The notes under the pieces were generated by a model that did no database searches, had not been told where the DNA came from, and saw only the letters and a program-made list of their open reading frames with translations. The position numbers and the translations under genes were made by a program. From Ifrita kowaldi (lineage: Eukaryota; Chordata; Aves; Passeriformes; Cinclosomatidae), in contig VZRS01001714.1 of NCBI GenBank assembly GCA_013398055.1, positions 103,169 to 167,168 of the forward strand: a stretch of DNA of 64,000 bases, given 5' to 3'. This document shows, piece by piece, positions 1 through 12,442 of this stretch; positions within the stretch are counted from its first letter, which is position 1; each line of letters starts with the position of its first letter.

Positions 1-3000
1 TGATGGATTTATGATTTTAAGGTACAGTAACGAGTGAAGAAAGCAACAAAACAGGAGCTTGAGAGAAACTTGTTAGAGGCTGGGACTAGTGCTACTGAAT
101 GATAGATTAGCTTCATGATTGTGGTATGCAGAGGTGTGTCTTGCCAGCATCATTCTTGAATAATGACATTGAGTAGGTTAGTGCTGTCCTTCAAACTGTA
201 GATGCTCCTGCTGTTATTTTGACCTGCTTAGTGGGCAGAGGATGAGAAGGGAAATTGTAGGAAGGGCCACAACAAGCATGATGGAGTGCCTCTTTTATTG
301 TAACCTCTTCTGTACTGAAGAAGGGAGATGCTACAAAAAACAGTATGTGTGCCTAGATATTGAAAAGAAATTATGTCAAGTGGATAAGAACTTTGTTGTG
401 TTGTCTTGAGGAACAGTTTGTAACCAGAGAACTTTTCAGTAAAGCAAAAGCGAAGGATGCTACATTTGTTCAGAAAATGTATTTTAATAGTCTGTTAGGA
501 TACTGTCAAAGGATGATGAACTTCTGTTCTCATTGTGATACTTCATTTCTGTGTCCTTGTTTCCTGTATTCTGTTCCAGTTTGTGTTTTGTTATTGAGAC
601 ATCCTCCTTTTGTACAATCAAATACAAGAAAAATACTTTACAGTAGTGCTTCTTAAGGCATGAAGCATAAGGGGACACTTGCTGTATAGAAGGTAAACCA
701 AGGTAAACCAAGATTATCTTAGGCCATTAACTTTTACCCAGTACAAGGCTTGAACTCAGCACAGAGGACATAATGTCTTCATTATACCAAAGCATCTCTT
801 TTTTAAGAAAGTGAATAGTGCCACAGGCAAGTGCAGGGTGACTAAACTGGCACCAGTGCCTGGAGACCCACGTGTGGCTGGCCCTCAGTCACATGGCATA
901 TAATACAGACTTAGGTTGTGGAGACAGAAGGAACTTTAAACATCCTTCTCAACTTTAATGTGGCTAGAACGCCCTCCCAACTGCAAACATGGCTGTCAGT
1001 GTGAGTCCAGTGAGTTGAAAAGATGTGCTCACTGGCATACTAGGTAAAGAGAATTCTTGTACAAACTTGAAGAATTGATAAAACTGGAGAATGGACTGGT
1101 ACAGCATGTTGTATCAGAGGAAGAGGCAAAATATATATACTTGCAGACAGTAATCAGGAAGCGTATTGCTGAGCCCTGTGTGTTATGACCTAGAGTATTC
1201 AGTGTCCTAAAGCAGAGATGCCAGTACTATGAGGGTGATCAGGATTTTGCAAAGCTGCCTTCTTGTCTTTGTAACCTCTGAAGGAAATGGGATGAACAGC
1301 ATGAAGAAGGCTGTACTGTGTCATACCAAAGGTCTGCCTGTCTTGGTAGTTTGTGTCTCACAGTGACCGGGTTTGGATACCTGGGGGGTGCTGTAAGGAT
1401 GAAGCAGTAATATAGTGATTTTTTTTAGTGTTCTCTTAGCCCAGTGTCCTGTCTCAAAAAGATGTACAAACTTTCTTCAAGGCTGAAGAAAACTTTTTTG
1501 AACCTTTGGCTATAGTATTTATCCTGCAACTGGATTTAAATCTGTTTTTACACGGACATGTCCTGATGTTTGAAAACATCAAGTAAGGATTAGCATATCT
1601 TTGTTTGTAATCAGTTTTCTTACTAATTACCCTGTTTATAAGAAAATTACATCTTCTCTTGGAATATTTTTTTCCCTAATATCAACATCCTGACATTGTT
1701 TCTTACAATGCTTTTTTTTCCAGCAAGGTTGAAAAGTCTTGTTCTTTCTTTACAATGAGACTTTTTTGACATGTATACGTATGCCCAGTCAACAAGTCCT
1801 GTGTAATCCACTAACCCATATAAGTAAGTTTTCATAAGCTTCATGCTTGTAAAACTTGTCATTTAACCTTTAATTGTGCTCCTGCATGAAAATCCCCAGT
1901 GTTCCACATCCATTTGCATTCAGTTCTAGTGTCTACTCTTAAAGTATTCTTCAGAGTTACAGAGTAACTGTAAGAGTCACTTATGGTACTTCTTATAGAG
2001 TGTTGTTATATTGCTATTCAGGCTTCATTTACTCATATATCCAAATATGCTGCTAGCCTTTGCTGCCCAAATGCTGCTGTAACACTACCACAGGAGGTGA
2101 TATGCAGGCAGTTGAGTCTGAACCTAAAGTTCTTACCACTGCTTTTCAATGTACAAGGTCCTAGAAAGTAAGGGTTTTTTTTTTTAAATTCCAGGATTTA
2201 TTGAATTTCCTTTAGTAGTATTATAGTGCAATTTTATACTGATCATGTTTATAATTTGAAATACTTAAGAGCTCAGTCTGTTTATTTTTATCGTAAGAGG
2301 ATCAGAGGCGTCGTGCCTGTGTGGTAGAAAACCCCTTACAGAATTGGAAATACTCATCTTTTGTCTTGCAGGTGGGTATAAAAATGAACTTGGCGCTAAA
2401 GCCTAGGTTGCCTAGATTGGTGCATGTGAGATTTCATTGCTGGAGGCATTTCTGAAAGGGCAGTGATCTGAGACTGGTCTGGCCTGACCAGAGCCTTTGG
2501 GCACTGCTGAAGTCCTTGAATTTTCCCTCAAGTTTTGACAACACGAGACAGTGAGCCAAAGCTACCATCAGTTGCATTTTAGCTTCCTCCTTCTGTCAGA
2601 CAGGGCTCTCCTAGAGATAGCTCACAAACAGGTCTGCTCAAAGTCTGTGAAGAGCTGCCTTGTGCATGTCCCAAATATTTTATGAGGTCATAAGATTTAG
2701 CTGTTTGATAGGGATTGGACTCTGGGTTCTCGGGACTCTCTTTTAAGGGTAACATGTAAATAAGAAAGATTCCTGCTTGTATTCCTCTCTTTTAAATAAG
2801 ATATGTATTCTCTGAATGAGGCTCTTGCAGAATCTCTGTTCTGATTATAGAAACTGGGAATAAATCAATATACGAAAGAAGTGTTTTATCTGATATAAAG
2901 CGAACTGAGTTGAGAGTGGGGGAAGAGAGGTTTTGCTGACATCTGACTAGATTTACAGTATTGGGCTGTCCATTAATCTGCATGCTTCCTTGACCGTTTC

Positions 3001-4400
3001 CGTAAGTATAAAGTATAAACTGTAATCTGAAGGTCTGTAGGGAGTTACTATGCTTTTCTTGCTTTGAATTGCAAACTTGAGTGAAGGATTTGAGGTAATT
3101 TATCATGTCCGTTCTTTGGAGTTTTTTTGTAATGATTTTGTTTCCCAGTTTGTCAGGACATTGTCTCTAGACAAGTGAGATGCTCCCTGTTTGGAATTTG
3201 AAACAATTCCAGAGTTTCTTAAATAGCCTTTCATTTCTAAGTCACTGCTTCAGATCTGCCCAGTCCCAAATAGGATGTCATTTAAATTAGCAGGTCAGTT
3301 TCAATTGATAGTTTAATGGATATCTATTCATTTTGCCAACATTAACATCCTTTTAAGATAGATTGGCATCATTCTTTTTTACCATGATAACAGTGACTTC
3401 TAAGATCAAATGAACAGAGGACTTTGAATTTTCTTTTGCCTATGCTTGTGTCCCAGTATTAATAGCTATGCATATTTGTGGAAGGAACAACACAGGAATC
3501 CTTTACCTTAACTGTTCCAATGAATAAACTGTAAAAAAATTAGATCCCAACTGGACTGAATGTTTTTAAACAAAAATATCAAGATCCTTTGGAAATGGCT
3601 TCAAGTTTTTAACACCATATTGGGGGTAGAGAGTTGTCCAATTTTTAAAAGTGATTATTTTCCTCTATCATCTACCAGCTACACCTGTGAGAATTGGGAG
3701 GTGTTCCCAGTGAAATATGCTGATTTTTGTTACGTACAAGGAGTTGGAACAAGGAGCAATAGATTGTCTTATGGGAAGGGCTCAGATTTGGCAAACTGTT
3801 GGTAACATCAAAAATTTCAGATGTCTAAAAGGTATTATTAGCTGGTTTGATTTCTGGAGGGGGCCATGAGGTGTGGCTGTTGTCCTGCACTCAAACAATG
3901 TAGGGGCTGCGTGGGGAAGGTGGCATTTCACCCTCCTCACCACATTGATAGGCTGCATGGCTCTAAACCATGCGCTTCATGTGCTTACATAGGTACTTAG
4001 ACATTTAAACAAGAACCTTCTTCAACACTGCCACCCACCCCTCAAGTAACAAAGCAAACAAACCAGAAAATTTGTGCTCTGATGACAAGGCTGCAATTTG
4101 CGTGGCCCATGTTGCTGTAATCAGTGCCCTTCTGCAGGTACAGTACGATGCAGTCAGGCACTTGAATGATTGTTGTTGGATTTGGGGGTTGTGTGTCTCA
4201 GCCTGTCCATCTGCCCCTTTTCACACGAGGTTCCTGCCTTGGTGTAGGACACTTGAGACTCTCTGAATGTACAGCTGCTGGCTTGGATTGTTTTTCTCCC
4301 CCTCACTTAGGCTGACTTCAAGCTTTATTTACTGCATAGCATCCAGACTCCACTCTGAAGAGGAAGAAGTAATTTCCATGTTAGTGTCTTCAGGGTACCT
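1..4400. other. Unique AT-rich non-coding sequence
   Basis: No gene is visible. Open frames on both strands are all about 115 codons or shorter and none resembles a known family. Short homopolymer runs are present, for example around 2170-2185, and a 10-bp unit is repeated twice at 691-710. A weak tRNA-like SINE trace (listed separately) lies near 735-800. The stretch is ordinary intergenic or intronic DNA. Confidence 0.7.
733..800 (-). mobile_element. Possible tRNA-derived SINE remnant
   Basis: On the minus strand this stretch carries a B-box-like GAGTTCAAGCC and, upstream, a TGGTATAATG segment that could be a decayed A box, at roughly tRNA spacing. No 3' tail or target-site duplication was identified. 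A chance match is quite possible, since only the B box is close to consensus. Confidence 0.22.
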
Positions 4401-4404
4401 CCTA

Positions 4405-4540
4405 CTATGACAGCTTAGAATGTTAATGAATTTATGTGCTGAGCATTTGGATGTTATTGTCACCCTTATTTTATAAGCGAGGAGTTTGAGACTGAAGCAA
4501 AACCCAGGAGTTATCTCTGAATTTGAGGGGCCTAAGATGA
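4405..4540 (-). mobile_element. Probable MIR-like SINE remnant, reverse orientation
   Basis: The plus strand shows a decayed version of the reverse-complement MIR core: a 'tgctgagcattt' segment followed by a 'ttattttataagcgagga' segment. The consensus at that place reads approximately 'cattttacagatgagga'. This order and spacing fit MIR, but many mismatches are present. It would be an old amniote insertion with no function inferred. Confidence 0.35.
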
Positions 4541-4559
4541 GATATGCAGACATTGGCAA

Positions 4560-7500
4560 TTTGCAGGGACTTACTTTGTACCCTTTTGTAGGTTCAAATC
4601 ACATTGCATACTAACTTCCTTAGCAGTTATGAGTGCTCAGAGCTTCTGCACAGCCAGCTGCCATTACTGATGGGGTGAGGAGTGCTGTCCTTACTGCTGA
4701 AGTCTTTCTCTGGCTTCTCAGCTAAGAGAGAGATGGCAGCAGGCAGGCATCTCTCCAGGGCTGATGGTCAGTTGCTTTCATGATGAGAACTTTGCCCTGA
4801 CAGCCTCCTGTTTTGTCCATTCTGTCATTGGGTCTGACTCATTTGCTGCTAATCTCCTTCAGTTCCTGCCTCTCGCCTCTCTGGAGGAGTGCATTCTGTG
4901 TTCTGTATAAAGTTAGTGTCTCAAAAATAAACTGTGTAATCATTTGATTTAGCATTATTGTAAAGTGTGTGGACCAAGGGACAACTTAGGATGGCAGGCA
5001 AGGGATTTCTTCCCTTTTGAGTATTTTTATCTGTAACCAGATATATGTATATCTGTGTGTATATATATTATTTATTTTTGAGCTAGGACTTTTTGGTATA
5101 TATTCACTTTGTATTGGAGTTTCCTTATAAAGGTATTTTAATTCCCCAAATATATTTTGTCTCTGGAAATACTATGGTTCCTGGATTTCAAAGGAATTGA
5201 AAGACCAGCCCCAAATGCATAGTATCATAGAGAATCTGCTGTGAAATAACTTGTCTACTACATCTCAAGAAAGAGCAATAAGTAGGTGAAAACTTACTTT
5301 GGAGCCGTCACACTTTATATACTTTTACCTGAACATCATACGATGACATTAATTTTGACTCATGTCTTTCAGTGACATTTCAAGTACTGTCCTCTTGATT
5401 CTTTTCTCTGAACTACAAAGTAATGATAATCTAGTGAAGTAAACCTGACTGTTGTTCAACAAATGATAGGCTGCCTGCTAATGTCCAATTCAGCAAAGTT
5501 TTAAAATATCAGGAGTCTTAGCGTATATTTTGGGAAGAATGCCCGTGGAACAGAGATCCTCTTTGGAACCAGAATCAATTGTCTGACTGAGCTGTATTGG
5601 AAAAAAGGAGAAGGGTATGAAGAGAAAATGGTACTAACTATTGTCTTTATTATCCTAAGTTTTGTTCTGTTCTCTCCATGGACTCTTGGTTTACATCTTC
5701 TAGAGAAATTAGTGCATCTTTAAAAAAGCCAAAAAGACAAACACAACCAACCTCTCTCTACAAGCTTTTGTAGTGTTCGTTTGTTAGGTGTGGGTGGGCA
5801 CACGCCGTTTGCAGCTGAATACCCATTTTCAGATGTAAACAGATTCCATTAACCTGAAAGATGAAAATCAGAATGTTCGAATTTCCATTAATACAATTTT
5901 GGGACTGGACAGATAGCTGCAATTGTGATTTTCTTATCCTTGCAGTAAAGTACTGCAGTCCACATCATTCCTTGCTCACACATTACACCTCACACCTGTG
6001 CTAAGTGGGCATTTTCTGAGCAAAGTGCATTGTTTGCTCAACAGAAGCATAAAAGATGACACATGGTGTGTTGCTGTACACCTTCTCTCTGCTATTTGCT
6101 GTGGATAAAGTGATGATGGTGCACTACCATATGACTCAGAACCAATTGCTGAAAAGAAACAGTTTGCTGAAAACCACAAATGTGTTTCAGGTAAGTTACA
6201 TCCCACCTCTGTGTATACTTAAATGTAACTGTGTATTTGTTCCTGGGAAGAACCCTGATGCTTGTCACAAATTACTGGCAACTGGACGCATCAGAACTGG
6301 TATATTCAGAATGTGTCTACTCTGTCATTCTGCAAGTACCTCAAGTGTTCAGGATATGGATGAGTACAACTTCTACTGCTTGTCACTGAACTACTGCTGG
6401 TAATTGAAAATTGGAATACAGTGTTCCCTGGAGAGTTTGTCATGGAGCTCAAGAGGTTAATACGTAGTTATGTGATGATACTATAATTTTATGTGCATCT
6501 GCAGATACTGCTAATAGACATTAAAGTGGGCATTTACATCCTTATTATGGGTCAGTACTTGATGTCATAATAAAAAAGTCACATCAGAAAAGTACAGGAT
6601 AAAAATCTGATTATGCACATTTTGGAATGTAAATGGCTTTAAAATTCAAATTGTCACCTGGTGGGAGGATCAGGAAGGAGTCAGAACAAGGGCAAAGGGG
6701 CAAAGCTGTGAGACACAAGGGGCAAGATAAAGGAGGAAGAAGAGACAGGCAGGAGTAGGCCTTTGCTTGGGTAGTTTATATCCATATGAATACTATACCC
6801 CATTACTTAAGCCCTTCATGTCATCTCATTAAACATAAGCTTGAATGAAAGGTGGACTTCGTAATGGGGTGTGAAGGTCAGTAAACTCCAGATCTTCTGT
6901 CTTTCCACAGAGTTCAAATCTGCTCAGTGTTGTGAAGGCTAAAACATCCTGTGAGTTAATGCAGGGTGTTCATTTGGAAAGCAACGTCACAGCAAATGAA
7001 GTTTTCAAGGCAAGACAACAGCTGAAACTCTCTCATGAGGCTGCACTAAGTAAATATACAAGGAACTCTGCAACTACTGGCCCCATGGCCTGAGGAGGGG
7101 AGGGTACTGAGGAGAAAGACTTTGAATTCTGAAGGGCTGTGTAGCTTAAAATCAGTGGAGAAGTACTGTGAGGACTAGAGCAGCATGTATGATGCATGTG
7201 CCGCTGGATACATCAGGACACGGTGAGTTCAGTTGCATTCAAAGGGTTTTCAACATCAGCCTTGAGTGTCTGTGGGAGCTGAAACCCTATAGCATGTAGA
7301 AATTTGGAAGGGTGTTGACTTTCTATTTCTGCACTACTTTTTCATCTAAACACATCCTAAAGCACACTAAAAAGTCTTTGCAGTTGGCTGAAATTTTAGG
7401 GATGTTTTCTTTGTCGGAAATACAGGGTGCAAGGCCATGAAGTGAGGTAAATAGTTCATGACTGCTGGAAGGAAAAACCTTGTCCTTCCATCTCCACTTC

Positions 7501-8390
7501 ATTGTTTCTTCATGCTTGGCTGTAAGTTCCTGCTGCTTACCTTTCACTCTTTTGACTCCTCTACGTCACATCAACCACTTTAACTGCAAAGAATGAATTG
7601 GTTTCTGCTGGTTTAGTCAGTTGATTTGGCTCGATTGATGTGTACGAGGAGTGTTAGAGGCAGCCCAAGGCACGATGGCAGGACTGGGACTGGGGAGTTG
7701 GGTGGGCTGGGATAAAGTCCCAGGAGTAATGGTTTGATTGAGGGAGACTCACACAACTGGCAAGCACCAAGATTTTAACTTCGGCTCAATTGTTTACAGA
7801 TCTGTGCCCACCTCCCCGTGGTCTTCAGGGATTCAGCAGCTCATAGGAAATCCACACGGAGCAAGAGGGGCTTTGAGGGGGTCTTAAAGTCACATAGCCA
7901 AGAACTGTGTGCCCCTTAAGGTGCTCCTTAAGGGTTTTGACACTATCTTTAGCTGAGGTGAGAAGGGACATTTCCTGTGACATAACTGCATATGCTTCTT
8001 AAATAGGGATTATGTCTGAAAGGGACTTGCCTACTCTGGAGAGCCCAAAGTGTCATTTACATGGGTGTCTTCCCTTTCAGGGTCTGATTTGTTTATCTGT
8101 GAAGTACAATGGATGATGGGGCAAAATTATTGAAAATACTTAGTCTCTCTACATCATGCTGCATGTGATGAGAACCAGCTTTTCTGGTAAATGAGAATGT
8201 TATTTAAAAAGACATCTGTCTTTTGCAACAGCTTTCAGTGGAAGAACTGAAATGTTGAGGCCCACAAACAGCCTGCTCCGCAGGTTTTTGGGGTCTGATA
8301 TAAGGCGATTTTCTCAGGAAAAGGAGAGTCACAGAGAGAAGTTAAAATTTTGCAAGGATTATAGGGCAGATCTGTAGCAGACGTGAAAGG
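4560..8390. other. Unique non-coding sequence
   Basis: No gene or clear repeat is visible. There is an AT-rich dinucleotide-like patch at 5039-5095, including a short palindrome at 5039-5054. The 115-codon plus-strand frame at 6056-6403 has no recognisable domain and is overlapped by an opposed frame, so it is treated as chance. Confidence 0.65.
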
Positions 8391-8399
8391 CTTTTGAAA

Positions 8400-8660
8400 T
8401 TGCATCACTAGAGGCCTTGTTTATGTGTCCCTACACTAATGAGGTGCAAATAAAACTCCAAGATCCACTCCATTCAGTGGATCAGTCAGACACCAAGCAG
8501 GCTGGTGGCAATCAGTCGGCTACTGAGTCATTTAGCGATTAATGGATCCTAGTTTGTGAATGGACACGTCCCTTGGCTCAGATCGCTTTTGGCTGCTGAG
8601 AGAGCAGGAATGGAGAAGTCCATCCCCCTGTTTGCAATTAGTGTTTGTTATTAAATGCTG
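8400..8660. promoter_or_regulatory. Candidate conserved non-coding element (enhancer-like)
   Basis: The block packs several transcription-factor-like words: TAATGAG and GCAAATAAA near 8437-8454, an AP-1/MARE-type TGAGTCA at 8525-8531, GCGATTAATGG near 8535-8545, and CAATTAG with TTATTAAA near 8634-8655. It also contains an 8-bp perfect inverted repeat at 8462-8483 with a 6-base loop. The style (AT-rich homeodomain words, isolated CpGs, no repeat similarity) resembles vertebrate conserved enhancers. Conservation itself is inferred, not observed. Confidence 0.42.
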
Positions 8661-8669
8661 ACAGTGTGT

Positions 8670-10350
8670 TCTCTCCTCTCGTGTATCTCATCTTTGTTTA
8701 TGCACTGGATGTTGGCACAGGCTTCTATGCTGTAATGTCTTGAATTAGCTGCTGTTGAAAGGAGTCCAAGGAGCAGTGTGCTCTGAGGAGGACAGGAGGG
8801 TGGGAGAGTGGCTTGGCACCAAAAGAGCAGGAGCAATTCTGAGGGAAGGATGAAAATGGGTTTAGTTAAATGGGAGGCTGGCAAGAAGCAAGCAACGATG
8901 GGTCCGTGCACATCTCTGCTCTCATATGTGATGCCAAACACTTTGATGGGAATAAGGAGCTAGATAGGAAGTGTAACTGATGGCAGGAAGGTGAGATAGC
9001 CTTGGAAATAGTTTGGTAGAAGGTGATTTTAGCAGACATCGTTATCTTCAGGTAGATAGATGGTGCTTGAGTTAGGAAGCATGGGACCTAAGAGGAGGAG
9101 ACTGCAGTTACTGGAGATCACCATAGGGGTAGAAATACGTAGAGAAGTGGTAACAGACCTCAAGATGTCTGTGAAGGATGAGGAAGAGATTAAAAGCAGA
9201 GAGAGAAAAAAAATATTGTAATCTCTGGACCCCCAGCTGATTTGAAAAGCAGACTGTTATTAGGTGTGTTGGACAAGAGAGTGGCATCAGCCTTCTGGTT
9301 GGGAGACCAGACTTATTCCAATCTGTGGGGTTTACACACCACCTGGGAGGTTTAAGATGGCACATCTGGGCTAAATACTAAGGCAGGTGCAATGGCTGCA
9401 GCTCTCTGCCCCTCTCTGTGATGCTGCAGCAATGTGTGGCACAACAAGCAGTCTGAGTTGGCCATTTTGTAGGTCAGGTCTTGCATCTGTTTGTGTGATG
9501 AGAGAAAATATGCCAGGACATACAATGAACAGGTATTGTTTGGTTATAAAAGGCCAGCACTTTGAGCTCTGTCTCCTGCAGCCCATCTGCTCAGAATGGC
9601 TACAACAGGTTGTTTTAAGGTGAGAAGTAAACCCAAAGTGAGTTGATTTTTCTTTCTCTAGGAGCTAGATACCATCTCTGCCACTCCTCTCCTGCTTTCT
9701 TCAATTAGGGGATGAAATGTTAAACAGGAATAAACAATTAATCTTCTTGAAGTGCTACTTGAGTATAACACTCATCGTGTTTCTTCATGCAGTGGGAATA
9801 GACAGGGAAGGGTAGCATGAGGCCAGGTTTGCCTCCATTGGATGCATTCACTCACTGTGTCAACCTGTGGCGTGACAGGTCACAGACTTGTTTGGTCCGA
9901 GTCACGTTCCTATAACATGAGTAGCCCTGGCAGTTGCACCAGCTAGAGCCTTGATGTTCACTGGTCACCAGGAGTGGAGTGGGACAAACAGCATTAGCAG
10001 GTACTGTTTCTTGATCACCAGGTGATCTGTGTGTAACTGCCCCTCTGTATTTTGCTCTAGTCTCTGCAAACTTTGCTCCAGAGTATCTTTGACAGCACAA
10101 CTGACTGCTTCTAGTTACCTCAGATATTTTAGATGCATAGCTCTGTTAATCCAGAGCTCATTTGTTGGAGCATATTGAGGTCCACATCACCAGAAGGATA
10201 CCTTGCTCCAGTCAGTACTCATCTAGCCCAGTTGGAGTGAGCATATTTATCCTTTCCCATCTCTTACATAGTCTTTCCTGGTCTTCCCATCCCTCTGATG
10301 CGGCTCTGCCACTGCTTCTCCCCCACAGCCCACATTCAGGTGTGGCTCTT
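8670..10350. other. Unique non-coding sequence
   Basis: Short opposed open frames overlap here on both strands (for example 9371-9623) and none resembles a protein family. No repeat family was recognised. I see nothing functional in this stretch. Confidence 0.6.
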
Positions 10351-10359
10351 TAAAAGCAA

Positions 10360-10600
10360 TCTCTGTCAATATTTGTCATTAATCTGCTTCCATTTTTATT
10401 TATAAAAGAAAGAGAGAGAGAGAACAGAACAGCAGCAGTAGCAGGGCAATTGCAGATGAATAATGAAAGGATTAATCACAGCCATACCAGGATATATATA
10501 TTTTTTGCAGCCAAGCGAGACGGATTCCCATCACAGCTCGGGGACTCGTTCCACACAACCACTCATCTTTCATGCTGGGGGGAAGGGAAAGGTGGAGACA
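10360..10600. promoter_or_regulatory. Candidate conserved non-coding element
   Basis: Homeodomain-type words are clustered here: TCATTAATCTG near 10377, GATGAATAATG near 10455, and GGATTAATC at 10469-10477, which is a palindromic K50-homeodomain (OTX/Bicoid-like) core. They are followed by a CpG-bearing segment at 10511-10550 that differs from the CpG-poor surroundings. A short (AG)n tract lies at 10411-10422. Enhancer function is inference from motif density. Confidence 0.42.
10411..10422. repeat. Short (AG)n microsatellite
   Basis: Six consecutive AG units followed by an A-rich 'aacagaacagcagcag' segment. It sits inside the candidate conserved block. Confidence 0.85.
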
Positions 10601-11144
10601 GTATCATTATGGATGTAACGGGACTCTGAAGTGACTGGTCAAGGTTGCTGCTTCAGTCACAAGGAATCTGCTTACAGGAATTTTCTTTCCAGCAGGTGTT
10701 ATTGCCTGGCAAGGTGGCCTTCTACAGCACTCTGCCACTTGTGAGAGGGGGCTTAGGATTTGCTAATGGGGATGCTTGCGAAGCATTCGAGTCACCAAGG
10801 AAGGACACAATGTCCAAGTAAGGATTTCACAGGAGTGACAAACTTGTCTGAGAATGAATGAGGGACACACTGGGCAATGCAGGTGTCACTCTTTCTCACA
10901 TTTTTGTCACTTGAGCCTACTCTCAAACTCTGTCATATCAACAAACAACTCTCAGCTTGCCCTGCACCATCTAACTTTACAAATCCATCTGTCCCGTTGA
11001 ACCCAAATATTTTGTTCTTCTTGTTCCCTTTTAGTAGGTTAGGTGGATGAAAATTTGTCAGATGGGATTGTTGAAGCATTCTGGGGTCTTGAAGGACTCT
11101 GTTAAGCCAGAAGGGAAAGAACTGCTGTTTATAAAGCATGAAAA

Positions 11145-11180
11145 ACCCCAACAACAACCAACCAACCAACCAAACCCAAA
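11145..11180. repeat. (CAA)n/(CCAA)n simple repeat
   Basis: A few CAA units run into four CCAA units at about 11158-11173, then into a C/A-rich stretch. This is a low-complexity tract. Confidence 0.85.
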
Positions 11181-11505
11181 AAACTACCCCACAAGCATGA
11201 ACACAAACAAACAACAAATGCCTGAAATATGCCTGATTGATTGGAGTGTGCACTCAAATCCAGAAAGGTCTCTGTTTTCTCCTATCTTCCAGGTCCAGGG
11301 TAGCAGTGTCAGTGCTTCTGCTTCAATGCTGTTTGACCTGTGTGCCTGGGTGCACACAGGTGGAGTGGTTACATTCCTCCACAGCTGAAGAGATAGTCTG
11401 ATTCTCCAGCTTTCTTGTGCTTGTAGTGAGGCAAGCCAGGCAATGCAATTGCCATCTGAGGCAGAGATGAGCTGTGCTGAGTAATTCTCAGATGCAGAAG
11501 TGCAG

Positions 11506-12318
11506 TTACTGTCTGCTCCTGAAGCTTGGTGGGTCTGGGTTTAAGGAAAGAGCATAACATGTAGCTATCTTTTTCCATCTAGGAAAGCATAAAGCAGGTT
11601 GATTTAAAGGGCAGGATGGCCTTATTTTCAGGTGCTGCAATGACCTGTATTGCTGGTTATCAGTTCCACTTCCAGACACAGCATCAGCCCATAAAAAAGC
11701 ACAAAAGACCTTGTCCCAAGGGACTGTATATTTGTCAGGCCTCTTGGCATCCTGGAGTACTTCATGCATCTCTGGCAAGGCATTAACATCAGGGTCTTCC
11801 TGTATCAGATACTTCTTCCTCTCAATTAAAGCTACTGGAGGCAATTCCGGTTGGATGGGAGGATCCAGTACAATGCTACAGCTGAAGTGATCCTTGAAAG
11901 AGTAAGACAAGCAAATATGTTGCCTTGTTGGGCCCTTAGGACTGTCACCTTGGCAGGGAGAAGAACAGCTGTGACCCTTTCTATTCCAGACCCTGACAGT
12001 GCTCAATTTCTCCTGTATAAAATCACAGCTTTGCCAGCAGTAGAGGGATCAGGGAAATGCAACATGTTTCTCAAGCAGCCCCTCCACTTCCCTTTTGTAT
12101 CCAGGGAATGCAATGCAGTGCTCAGAAGCTTAGACTCAGTCTATATTTTTTACCATTCCTGCTCTAACATGTATCTCCCTTTGGGAAACCATTTGGTCCA
12201 TTTCCCCATATTCTGGCACAAATTTATGACATGTCATTATGAACTGGATGTCATTCAGTTTGGCTACATGATCCAGCTCCATTTACACATCCTACTAGGT
12301 CTCCATTCCCATCCCTAA
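11506..12318. other. Opposed open frames of unknown origin
   Basis: A 166-codon frame on the minus strand (12006-11506) and a 155-codon frame on the plus strand (11851-12318) overlap head-on. The minus frame has a mixed polar composition (for example ALPEMHEVLQDAKRPD about two thirds along) and looks more protein-like than the neighbouring chance frames. I recognise no family in either. A decayed retroelement piece, an old pseudogene fragment or chance are all possible. I would not annotate a gene here without similarity evidence. Confidence 0.2.
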
Positions 12319-12424
12319 ACAAGGGCTCTTCGTTGCTCAGCATTGAGAATGGTTTTCTGTTGAATATGGAAATTCTCGGGATATAAAAAAGGAGGAAGCT
12401 TCTATATGAGGTGCTTGCTTATTT

Positions 12425-12442
12425 AAAAAAAAAAAAAAAAAA
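12425..12442. repeat. Poly(A) run, 18 bases
   Basis: Eighteen consecutive A. It follows the plus-strand open frame by about 100 bases, but there is no AATAAA signal close upstream and I found no matching target-site duplication. It is recorded as a homopolymer rather than a retrocopy tail. Confidence 0.9.

Noticed and set aside
12300..12442. Processed pseudogene tail at the 18-base poly(A)
   Set aside because: No polyadenylation signal upstream, no target-site duplication found, and no parent gene recognised.
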